Below are positions 22,160 to 33,372 of a DNA stretch of 64,000 bases, one piece after another. The notes under the pieces were generated by a model, which saw only the letters and a program-made list of their open reading frames with translations, had not been told where the DNA came from and made no database searches. The translations under genes and the position numbers were made by a program. Every line of letters starts with the position of its first letter. Position 1 is the first letter of the stretch. Source of the DNA: Sodiomyces alkalinus F11 (taxonomy: Eukaryota > Ascomycota > Sordariomycetes > Glomerellales > Plectosphaerellaceae); NCBI RefSeq assembly GCF_003711515.1, contig NW_021167085.1, forward strand, positions 65,507 through 129,506, read 5' to 3'.

Positions 22160-25100
22160 CTTTAACTTCTATACCTACGAGGTTACCTGGCCGAAGATAC
22201 TACTAAAGCGGACTTTACGAAGCACTGCCGACGCGGAGCGGGCGGATACGGGTGTATAATAAGGAGAGCCTATTTAAGGTATCGAAGAGTGTTAGGACCG
22301 ATAGGATAATAATAACGATACGGCCTTATTATCGTCCTTTAGTTCGGTACGAACGCGGACGTTATCCGTGGATAATCGTCCACAGAGACTCGATATCGAA
22401 TAAGCGAGGAGCGCCGAATAGTCGGCGAGCTACGCGTCTTCCGACCGTATAGGGGAACAATACCCGATAACCACCGAGACCCTATTCGCTCTACTAGCGT
22501 ATTAGGTATAATAGTAGTAAGAGTTTAACTAGTAGATATAGAGGTAGAACGAAGCTATCCTATAAAGGCTTATCGAATATCCGGCGATAAAACGCGAATA
22601 TAAAAAGCTACCGGTCTATAACTATAAGACCTTAGGAGAGAACGCGACCGTTACTAAGATTAACGACTAGGTATCCGTGGTTAAGGCCGGGAACCGTTTT
22701 CGGGTAAAGGCCCCTATACTCTAGCTAATTAAATAGGCTTTAACTAAGCTAGAACGCTCCTACTAGATATTATAGCAGAGCTATAAACGGAAGCTCTTAT
22801 CGCCTATATAGGACGATTTTAAGGCGTTTATTCGGCGAGAATATCTATCCCGCGACTTATAGCACTTTTGTTACTAGGAGGAGCTATATAAGTTACGTAT
22901 TATCGGCGAGATAATGCCGATAAAGTTATTCGAATAATAGGATAACTACTATCGCCTATTAGGGTAAAAGACGTATAGTAGCGAAGTGATACGCCCACGG
23001 CACACCATGGATTCTAGATAAGGCATAGGAACCGTGTTCCACGGCGGTCCACCGTCAGAACCGCGTTCTACGGTTACCGAGCCGAATTATCCCCGGGGTT
23101 CCCCCGTAGATATATTAGTTCGGGGCTTCGCCCCTTAGTTTAGAGAAGATATCTTTATTACACCGTATTTTCTATACCTAAAGGTCACCCCTCGAGAAAA
23201 AGCCTGGCTCATAGGTCCTATAGTACTGGCTGGCCAGGGATTTACCGGTTAGGTATATCACGAAAAGCGTGCGTATAACTATTTTCGACGACTACCCGCA
23301 CGGTTTTATAATAAGCTTCGCGAATAACGGGTTAAGCTTAAAAAGGCTTATATAGTAGCGTAAAAGGCGTAGTTACTTTAGGAGATATACTCCCCGAATA
23401 ATAGGTCTAATAGCCGGAAGAGGTCCTACTCCTATTACTAGAAGGATAACCCGTTGTAGAGGGGACGGTATCCGTCCGCTAAACGGTCGGAAAGCACCTT
23501 AAAGGGGTAGTAATAAGCGATAAAATCTTTATCGTCGATAACCACACTTAGCGCTTAGAAGACCTCTAGATTAGATAAACCCTTTAATAGGGAGTGCTAT
23601 AACTATAGTAAAAGTGGATACTAGTCTAAGGACTACTATAGTAAAGACCATAAGGACGGCGGTAAGAGCTTAACGAAGAAAAGCGCTAACGTGAGTAATA
23701 TTTAGGTTTAGGGGGAATTAGCCCTCGATAACGATATACGGATTACCGAGATCCCTAATAGCCCAGGAAAAAGATTAGCATAGTATAGGAGGTAAGTATT
23801 ATATCCGTAAAAGCCCCGAAATAGGTCCTAGTTAGTAAAGTCGCGCGAGGAGTTATATACGTTATCCGAGAAGGGCGCGAGGTTAAGCTTAGCGTTAACC
23901 TTAATACGGGTGTATAAATCGATAATATTAGCCCGGTACTAGTAGAATAGTTAAAGTTATAGCCGTTAGGCAGAATCTAGGCCCTAGCTCTAAAAGGTTT
24001 TAATAGCCGAGCGGCGAGTAGCCGCGAAGTATATAGCTTAGCCTTTTATTTAGTAGACTCTAAGGGGAGGCCCCGACTCTTAAAGAGAGTATTTATATAC
24101 ACGGACCGGCTAAAGGGGTTAGGTTACTTACTATTATCGAATAATAGTATAGGTTAGGAGAGTATCCTAATTAACACGGCTAGCCGAATATTCGGCTTTA
24201 GACCGCTCTTTATCGTAGAACCCGAGGCCTAGGCCCGGGAGGTAGTAGAGTAAAGGGCGAAGGCGTATATTATATATATTACTATAGCCACCGCTATAGT
24301 AGGTAGCGCCCCGGATATAACGATTCCGTTAATAGATAACGATAAACTATAATCTAAAGGCGTGTATTTACCTTTTAGTCTACGATAGTTCGAAGATATA
24401 TTTTCGGAAGAAAGAGTAAAGGAACCACCTCTATTAAAGGACGCAGAATATTCTATTAATCTATAAAAGGGGAAGAAGCCTCCGTTTAGGCCCTTATACC
24501 CGCTATTACCTATATAACTCGAGGAGCTAAAAAAGTATATCGCCGAAGGCATAGCGAGCGGTCGTAACTAGAAATTAACTAGCCTAACGGGGTTATTAGT
24601 CCTATTTATACCGAAAAAGGATAGTAGCCTCCGCCTATATATTAACTATTATAGGCTAAATGCCGTCACGATTGAAAACCGGTACCTACTCCTACTAATT
24701 AGGGAACTACTAGATCGCCTTTCGGGCGCCTAGTACTTTTCGAAGGTCGATAACCGAGATACCTATTATAGGATCCGGATTAAGAAAGAGGACTAATAGA
24801 AAACCGTATTTAGAATGCGGTATAGATATTTTAAGTATACGGTTATACTATTCGGGTTAACGAACACCCCCGTGATATTTTAGGCATACGTTTACCGCGT
24901 ACTCGCCGGTTTACTTAATATCTACTATATCGTATACCTTAATAATATCCTAATCTACTCCCGTATTAAGGAAGAATATATAAAGCACCTATAGTAGGTC
25001 CTTAAAAGGCTATAGCGTTACTAACTATATACTAAACTACCGAAATACGAATTTTATAGGGACCGGGTAGACTTCTTAGGTTTTATAGTAAGCTGCGAGG

Positions 25101-27720
25101 GTATCGCGATAGACCTAGAAAGAGTATAAGCGGTAGCTAACTAGCTAGCGCTAGAATCTTTTAAGGATATATAAGTCTTCCTAGGATTCGTAAATTTCTA
25201 TAGGAGATTTATTAAGGGGTACTTAAAGGTTATAATACCCCTATCCGCGCTACTAAAGGGTAGTAAGGCCGGCGTGAAGAAAGGGCTATTCTATTGTCCG
25301 CCGGAGGCTCGAGAAGCTTTTAAAAGACTAAAGGTCGCTTTTAGCTTAGCGCTTATTCTACGCTATTAGAACCCTATATTAGACTCTAGAGTCGAGACGG
25401 ACGTGTCGGATAAAGTAGTGTCCGGAATTTTAAATTAGAAACATAACTCGTAGTGGCGACTAGTCGCTTACTATTCGCGAAAACTTACCGATACAGAATA
25501 ACGGTAGGCTATAGGATAATAGGAGTTATTAGCTATCGTGGAAAGCTTAGAGTACTAGAGATACTACCTTAAAGGTATAGGGTAGGCGTTTACGGTCCTA
25601 ATAGACTATAAAGCCCTAAAGGGCGTGCTACAGGCGTTAGCGCGGGACTTTCGCGGAAGGCTTACTAAATAGGTGTATCGGCTTATATCTTTTAATTTCG
25701 AAGTATAGTATCGCCCGAGAAAGATAAACCTAGCAGATAATCTATCTAAGAGGCTAGACTATATAGGGGGGGAAATATCCTATAATAATATCCTTCTTAC
25801 TCTCTTTAATAAGCTAAGTCTAATTAATAATATATAGGCGAGCGTTCGCCAATAAATTATATAAATCCACACTACCCTAAAGAAGGCGGTTCTTTTCATA
25901 TATGTATAGGCCGTTAGGAGGTTATTTTAGGAGAAGGACCTTAGACCTAAGAGATAACGGGTCGCTCCGCTAAATAAAGATATTACGTAGCTAAGCTCCG
26001 GAGTAAGGCGATAAGGGTAATAGCCACCTCTAAGCCTAAAGGACGGCACCTCGCGTATCGTTATCGTAGCGATTATACGGGCTAAGAAAACCCGTGCTAA
26101 TAATACGATAACCCGGCGGGCCTCCGCCGACTATACGCCGGAGGAGGAGACTAAGGCTAGGGTTACTATAATCCCGGATTAGTATATCCTACGCTTTATA
26201 GTGCGGGAGCTGATTAAGGGCGAAACGGTAAATCGTCTTACGTTTAGCGAAGAGTTTAAATAGTTAGTTAAAGGGCTATAGACTACTAACGCTAACTATA
26301 TATCTTTAACGGCTAATATTCGATAAAAGACCGGAAAAAGAGCGGGGTACTCTTTAGATAAAAATAGTATACTACGTTATAAGGGAAGACTAGTAATCCT
26401 TAAGGAGGTAATAATTAGGACGGAGATCCTACGCTAATATCACGATAATCCCTATATAGGATACATAGGTATAAATAAAATACTAAAGCTAGTATCGAGG
26501 AAACTTTATTAGGTTAACTTAGCGTATAATATTCGCGAATATATCGCCGTATACTCGGCTTATTAAGGCGCTTAGATACTAAGGCATAAATAGTATAGAT
26601 AACTTTAATCGCTACTACTACTATTATACCCGTTTTAAGAAATCGCTACAGATCTTATCACGGGTTTTCCACCCGCGAAGGGTAAGGACGGCTAAACTTA
26701 CGATACTATACTAATAATTATCGACCGCTTAACGAAGTATATACTTTTTATGCTAATCTATTAGACACTTATAGTACCCTAGTTAGCTACTATCCTCTAT
26801 AGTAAGATTAAGTGTTATTGTAGAAGCCTAAAGGGAATTATAAGCGATAAGGATAAACTTATTATAAGTCGGTTTTAGGAGGAGTTCTGCCGAGAAAAGG
26901 CGATTACTCGCTAACTATCCACCGTATTCTACCCTTAGACGGACGGGCAGACCGAACGGACGTACTAAACGCTACTTAAGTTCCTAAGGATAATAGGGGC
27001 GGAGGCCGCTAATTACTAGCCGATCTAGTTACGAGAGGCTAAGTTCGCGTATAATAATAGCCTATATAATTTTATTAGAGTATTACTATATAAGGTACTC
27101 TATAGGTATTACCCGAGGATAGTAGAGTACATTAAACCTAGAGATAATACCACGGTATAAGGCGTTAGGGAACGCGTTAAATAGTTAGCGGATATTCGCT
27201 AACGGGTCCGCGCCTATTAGGAGGTAGCGGTTAAGACCTAGGCTAAGCACTATAATAAGAGGTATAAGCCTAGGAGTTTCGAAAAGGGAGAATTTATAAG
27301 GCTAGCTACTATTAATTTTCTATTTAAGGCCGGCTTAAAACTTATACCGCGTTATATCCGGGTAAAGATTTTAGAGCGGATTAGCGAGCTAGCCTATAGG
27401 GTTCGCCTACTACTATAGTACTTAAGGATATATAACGTGTTTTCGGTATCGCTATTAGAACCGTAGAAAAATAGGCTTATAGCCGAGGGTTCGGCGAATA
27501 ACCTACTACCGCTTATAGAAAAGCAGGATAAATAGGAAGTCGAAGATATTATAGCCTATAAGAAGGAATAAGGATAGAAGTTCTACCTCGTAAAGTGGGC
27601 GGGCTAGCCTATAAAGTATAATATCTAGGAGTCTAAGGAGTATTTAAGGAACGCTTTAGCTATTATAAAGCATTATTAGAAGTAAAAGAAATATATATAT
27701 AAGAAGTAGGATAATAACTA
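22160..27720 (+). pseudogene. Gypsy-2 gag-pol with C-terminal chromodomain, decayed
   Basis: Gag-like sequence lies at about 22.25-23.75 kb, followed by protease, RT (YLDD changed to YLNN), RNase H, integrase and a chromodomain. Numerous TAA/TAG codons stand where CAA, CAG or TGG are expected. No working product is possible. Confidence 0.85.
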
Positions 27721-27899
27721 GCGCTGAACGGCTAGTATATAGAATTAAACTATAAGTACGAAATTAATACTATCTTATATAGCGGAATAGTAAATAAAGT
27801 AAGGAAAAGCTATATATAAGGGGTAATAACGCTAAAAGGCGACTATAAGACGACTAACCCCTAACCCTATTAATATAGCGCTTACGGCTACCAGAAAAA

Positions 27900-29160
27900 C
27901 CCATCCCTTAGTTATCAAAACCCTTAAAGGAGTTATTATCGCTGCTAATAATAATAACCTTCTCTGAGGGATTAGTATCCTTTATTTTAATATTATCGGA
28001 GTCGGGCTTAGTACCCTCCTCCTCCGTCTCCTCCTCCTCCTTAGAAGGGGCGGTTACGGGCGACGGCTTAGTGCTAACCTCGGGGCTATTAGCGGTAATA
28101 GGCGAGGCGATAGGGGAAGCGACGTTAGCGGCGGGGGAGGCGATACTAGCGGTAGGGGAGGCGATACTAGCGGCGGGGGGCGGCGATTACTTAGCGATAT
28201 TCTCCTTATTATCCGAAGGGACGTGAATCTAGGGCCTACGGGTAATAATACGGCGGCCGGCGAAGGCGGCGAATATATAGGGACGATAATAGGACTTACT
28301 AATATTTATAAGGGCGGCGGCTAAACCCCGTAGGCGAGGGAATATATTTATACCGCGCTAGTTAAGGCCGGCGGCTTAAGCCGTACGCTTATCGGGATAT
28401 TCTTCGATATCCGCGTTATAAAGCTTATAGATAGTACGCCGTAGCGTGATAAAGGTAATAAGGCTACGGTCCTTAGGGGGCGTAACTATTCCTATAAGGG
28501 AATAGGCCTTATCGGCTTAAAGGTTACCGACCTAGAAGAGGTTAGTATAAGCCGACTAAACGGCGAATAATAGGTATAAACCCGTATTATTAGGTTAATA
28601 GTTAATAAAGACCGAATTAATAATAGCTTATCGAGTATAAGGCGGTTAATAGTAGCGGCGGCGGGGGGATAAGTAGCTTGATCTAAAGCCTTACGGAACT
28701 ATTTATATATAGCCTAAAGCCGCAAATAAAAGCGGCGCCAACTAATTAGCGTTAATTTCTTATTAGCCTCCTTTTAAAGAATATTAATAATAATATTCTA
28801 AATAGTCTGGGTAGCTCCTAAAAGGCTATCGGGAATCCAAAAACGCTTTAGAAGCCGAATATTCGGCGAAGGTAAGGATAAACTTATAGATATACACGCC
28901 TAGTATAAGCGTACATAGACGACGCACCTATATAAATTAGAACTAGAGTAGTTAATATAATCTATATAAATATCGGTGGCTAGAGAGGCTATATAACGAC
29001 CGTAAAGCGGATTATTAGACAAACTTCTTAGCTATCTATCGCCGGTATTATAAGGTATACGGCGTAACTCGCGTGCGACGCTAAGTAGAAGAGATATATT
29101 AGCGATTAGTCGATATTAGGAAATAAAAAGGATATAATAGCGATTATTCGGCTATAATAT
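27900..29160 (-). pseudogene. Decayed accessory ORF antisense to gypsy-2
   Basis: On the - strand, between pol and the 3' LTR, a coherent reading survives. It goes from VARELRRIPYNTGDR, through NNPLYGRYIASLATDIY and SNLYRCVVYVRLY, then LLKRFWIPDSLLGATQT, to an acidic EEEEETEEE tail near 28.0 kb. I do not recognise the family. The position and orientation parallel the antisense ORF in gypsy-1. Confidence 0.5.
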
Positions 29161-29692
29161 AGATATAAATATAAATATATAGTAAACTAAAACATAATAT
29201 AAAGAATAAGAATTATATAAGGAAAAGAAAGAAAAGAAGAATAATTATAGGGGAGCTACGAGAACTTTTATCTATAAGGCGAATAGTCGCCTTAATTACG
29301 AATCCGGCTAGATAGGGAGTAAGTATAAAGAATAGTAAGAATAAATTTAGTAATACTATACACCACGATAATAAAGGAAGGTATAGCGAGAAGCGCGATA
29401 TTATAAAACGCGGCGAGTAATCGCCGGCTATTACGCGGGACGCTAAAAAAGGGAATAGTATTTAATAAGCGAGTCGGCTATATAATTACCGCTAACGGTT
29501 TACTAATTACCTAATAATACGTGGAAGGAAGTCGTGATATTTAGAAGGAGGTATATAGCCTTACCGGTACCGACTAATTATAAGCGCTAACCGGATAGCG
29601 GAGTTCGTATAAGGCTAGAGTCACACGCACGTTCTGCCCGGTAAGGGGAATAGAATAGGCCTAAGGGACTAACCCTATTAGAGAGGGGGTAG

Positions 29693-29915
29693 TATAAGGA
29701 ACGGAGTAGTATTATGGATTAGCACTATATAGGATCGGAGATACGCTCGGATCGCCGAGTACTCGGCGAGACTAAACTACTACGTTAGTATAAAGGGGGA
29801 AAAGTCTTCTTTTCCTCCTTAAGTTAAAGTCTTAATAATATATAACTATTAAGTCCGAATAGTATTATCCGTTACGGTGTATCTTTTCCCTAGTATTATA
29901 GCCTATTCCTTGATA
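29693..29915 (+). repeat. Gypsy-2 LTR, 3' copy
   Basis: A 223-bp direct repeat of 21933-22155, followed immediately by the duplication ATAGA. Confidence 0.93.
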
Positions 29916-29920
29916 ATAGA

Positions 29921-31204
29921 GTCCCGGCTTATATCCTTCTTTACCTTCTTTACGGCGCGTAGTTCTTCCACTTCCGCGCGCAGCGAGGGGTCGTATTTAA
30001 GGATCCGTTAAACGGTTATTTTAATACTCTTAAAGGGTATCCAATTATTATATACCGTATCCGGGAATAGATAGAAGTAGGCGTTAGTATCGTGGCTAGG
30101 TATAGCGTATACGCGGTAGATCTAACCTCTCTATAAAGCAGATTAGCAGCGTTCAGAAGAGGAACGGTTAGCTAAAGCAGGTGAAGTAGCTAAAGCAGCT
30201 AAAGGTGTGGCTGTAGATACCGCGGTAGTGGGATTCTTAGCTTTATTCTTCCCACGGCCGCCCTTTTTACGGGGCTTAGCCGTGGCCTCTAAGGTATTTT
30301 TACCCTTTTCGCTTCCGGTGTATAGTATAAGGAATACTATAGCGCGGTGGCTACCGCGTTTTCCTTAGTCTTTAAGTCTAGTGTTAATATACTTCTGACT
30401 AAGGGTGTAAAGGTCTTCAGGTATAACTACCTGGTTATCCACTAGGCGGCCCTTAGCCTTAGTCTAATCGCGGCCGGTATAGGGGCGTATACCTTTAAAG
30501 AAGTCTATAACCTATATATATATATAGCGGGCTTCGAACTAGTATCTTTATAGCTTTATAGTAGTAGCTGCTTTTTATCTAACTACTCCCCGAGCTTTTT
30601 AAGGCTATTCGTAGGGTAACGGGCACACTCGATATACTCTTCGTGGGTGTCGGTTTAGCGGGTGGCTAGGTACTAATCCGTATCGTATTTAACAGCTTCG
30701 TATACCTTATAAGATATACCTCCTTGTAGTAGTTATCTACGGCTTTAGTCGATAGTATTAACCTGCTAGGTTAGTATAGCGTTAATCCCCTTTAGGTAGC
30801 TATCGTATTACGTTTATAGGATCTTTTAGCGCGCGATTTCGACGTTATACGCCTTCTGGCCGGCGTCCGTTAGGTCGAGATATTATATAGGCGTACGCCT
30901 AGGTGTTATAGAGGGGAAAGAGCCGTAATCTGGTATTATAGGCTCCTCGGGGGACTAAGTCGGATCGACTAGGCGGAGAAACCTCTATACGTTATTATAG
31001 GTAGTAACCGATTCGTATAGGCGTCGCTAGAGCTCCTAATCCTTATAGGTTTTATACGTAATAGGGCTAAGGTACGATATCTTAATAGTTATTTATAGAT
31101 TAATACGCTATATCGGCGTAGCTAAATAGCTTCTAAAATCGGTAGTAATAGTAAAAGGGTAGGTAAAATAGGTATATCTTCACTTAGTAAGTAAGACTCT
31201 TAAT
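29921..31204 (-). pseudogene. Copia gag/protease segment, decayed
   Basis: This is the 5' part of the copia element on the - strand, between gypsy-2 and the right copia LTR. By position it should hold gag and the start of pol. RIP has removed the recognisable motifs, and I cannot read a knuckle or protease with confidence. Confidence 0.6.
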
Positions 31205-31407
31205 TATCAGATAAAGCGTAGTTAAAATCGTTATAAAATAAGTCAAAATTAATTAAGGCAATTATATATATATATAACTATCTCAGACCGTCAGGGAAAC
31301 GCTGCCACCGTATTTTATATAGTGCAGATTCTGTAAGCGTCCACCCGGATTATACTCTTGGTAATCCGGCCTATTACGTAACCGAAAAGACTGCGGTCTG
31401 TTCGACA
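31205..31407 (-). repeat. Copia LTR, right copy (5' LTR)
   Basis: A 203-bp direct repeat of 10513-10714. Its outer 120 bp or so keep many CA and TG dinucleotides while its inner part is RIP-altered. It is followed by the duplication GACAT. Confidence 0.92.
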
Positions 31408-33372
31408 GACATCTCGAAACCACCAGAAACGTAACCGACCTGGAATGCTGCATATGAGTTTCCCTGTTTCCCTGCACCTCGGGTTGGTGCGGAGGATAGG
31501 GCTTTTGAATTTCAAGCCCAGGGGTGTGAATGGCTATTAGGCAGACGTATTTCATGGGCCGCTGCCTAGAGGAGCCATGACATCTGCATCTTTAATCCAG
31601 TCTTTGGGTCTCGAGATGCTTGCTGTGCCGATCTTTGCTGCCGATCTTTTTTTCGTGGACTGACAGTTGCTTACTCGGGGGCAATTAAGACCACTGTCTT
31701 TCACGGTTTCGCCGCGTCGAGGGGGAAGCGAGGGACGAAGAAAAAAATAAAACGAAAAAAGAAACAAGTTCGGATGAAGGTGACGTGACGAGGCCGGGTT
31801 AATTAACAGCTTCTGTGTCCAGAGTCAAGCCATTCGAACAAACAACTAATCTCGCAACCGGCAAGGTAGCTATCTCAGTCAGATTCAAAACATCCCGATG
31901 CATCTTTTCGGTCCTCGGAACCGTCTTTTCGCATGCGTTGAAGTTCGTACCATAATCAGCCGGGAATGGTGCGAGCGCCTGGTGGGCGGCGGGAAAGCCT
32001 TTTGTCGCGGGAGTTCCCTCCGTCGTAGCATTGGTACACCCACTCAGATGTAGGGAAAATCGTCGGGGCTGGTAGGCCGTCTACTAGTCCCTATTGCTCC
32101 ACGCACTAAGTGGCGAACTCTGTGTATGCTTTGCAAGAGGATGATTCCCGTCTATGAGAACAATAGAGTTAAAAACAAAAGTAAAATCGCGAGTGAAGAG
32201 AGTGGAAAGAAAGGAAAACAAGACGACATCTACACTAGCGTTATTTTCGACGCAGAATCTCGGCGTATCTCGATACAGGTGGTCGTTAGGTAGGTACGTA
32301 CGGAGTACTGCGTTGTGAGGTACCTTACGGAGTATGAAGTTCGGGTACTCCACATCCCTCCCCACTTACACAGTGCACGGATGCCATGTTTCAGTGCTGC
32401 CTTTTCCAAGTGCGAATACTATTCGTTCCAGATCATGTGATAAAACACCCAGCCACTGGCCTGGTCTGTTCCAGCCTCCTCGGCACTACGAAGGAATTGC
32501 CTACCTACTTTGAAGGTACTTTGGGTGAACGGATAGCTGGTAGGGAAAGCCGTGCCAATGCGAAGTACCTAGTCCGTATAGATAATCACAAATTCCGCGT
32601 AATCAATCTAAGGTATTCATGGATCCATCTCCTTCCTTTATTTTCTGCCCAGATATTCATACGGAGTACGGGACAGTATCGTCACACCCACCCGTGCCTT
32701 CCACTCCTTGGCTCTCGCCCTGGGCCCTTCCTTCCCCGACCCCTTCGGTCCTTCCCTTGGCCCTGGGACACGGAATCTTTTTCACATAATCTTGAATAAT
32801 CAATTCTTTCGAATCATTTTCGATTCCTCACCTCTCCTCCTCCAGTTCCTCCAGTCCCTCCAGTTCCTCCTCCTCCTTCATCCTCTGTCCTCTATATTCT
32901 TTCTGACCTACCTACGTCTTTATCGGTTTGAAGTATTCTCATCCACGTTAACACATTCATCTTGATCGAATCGTCCAAGCAATCCTGTTGCCTGCCTTGT
33001 GTGGGTTCAGGCCCCCAACGTCTATAGGGTCCCTCCACAGTGGCTCTTTCAGGCCGCACTAAATTGTTCGGGGGTGGACTCAGGTGGACTCAAGTCCTCA
33101 GGGACTCAAGGGCACGACACCTAGCGAACAAAACATTGGGACCCCAGCGAAGCGCCATCATCATCGTTCCAACACCATTTGCCTTACAAAGCCACGCCCC
33201 CTTTTCCCGTCTTCTCGAGTCGTTTCTTGTTCTCACCTCCTTCGGCTCGGACTTTCTCTTTCTGCTTCGTTCCCAGCCCAATGGCGCGGCATTGATTCCG
33301 TCATCGGTTCTTGTTCTCTTCTTCTTTTGCCAGGCCTAAATGTGATTCTACAATCAGCTTCCCCATCCCAAC
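31408..33372. other. Intergenic region upstream of IRE1
   Basis: About 2 kb of normal-composition sequence. It holds three copies of an ACGGAGTA motif (near 32297, 32324 and 32657) inside AGGTACC-rich sequence, and CT-rich tracts from 32820 to 33330 that look like an IRE1 promoter/5' UTR. No gene is supported. Confidence 0.5.

Larger units (their letters stand above)
21933..29915 (+). mobile_element. Ty3/gypsy chromovirus (gypsy-2), RIP-mutated
   Basis: LTRs of exactly 223 bp each (21933-22155 and 29693-29915), flanked by the duplication ATAGA (21928-21932 and 29916-29920). The 8.0-kb element lies on the + strand, with a purine-rich tract GAGAGGGGG just before the 3' LTR. RT reads VYLNNILIYS (about 24923-24962). 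RNase H ends with NLADNLSK (about 25728-25753). The integrase zinc region is at 26.48-26.57 kb. A chromodomain-like block, FYLVKWAG*P...YNI*E, lies at 27575-27665. It sits inside the copia element. Confidence 0.93.
10513..31407 (-). mobile_element. Ty1/copia LTR retrotransposon, RIP-mutated, split by two gypsy insertions
   Basis: The element is bounded by direct LTRs (10513-10714 and 31205-31407) that end in TG...CA, with the flanking duplication GACAT at 10508-10512 and 31408-31412. Removing gypsy-1 and gypsy-2 with their duplications leaves about 5.7 kb, normal for copia. On the - strand, from right to left, come an unreadable gag/protease part (29921-31204), integrase (about 20.8-21.2 kb), reverse transcriptase (FFYVNNIV near 19045-19069, a decayed FFYVDDIV) and RNase H (about 11.1-11.4 kb). 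A purine-rich tract on the - strand adjoins the left LTR. CpA/TpG is almost gone and stops are frequent, so it encodes nothing functional. Confidence 0.92.

Noticed and set aside
24229..24552. 107-codon - strand frame in gypsy-2
   Set aside because: Antisense to the gypsy-2 protease/RT region; chance opening in RIP-altered DNA.
10513..31407. Centromere or AT-rich isochore core
   Set aside because: The block resolves fully into three retroelements with target duplications. Nothing remains that needs a centromere.
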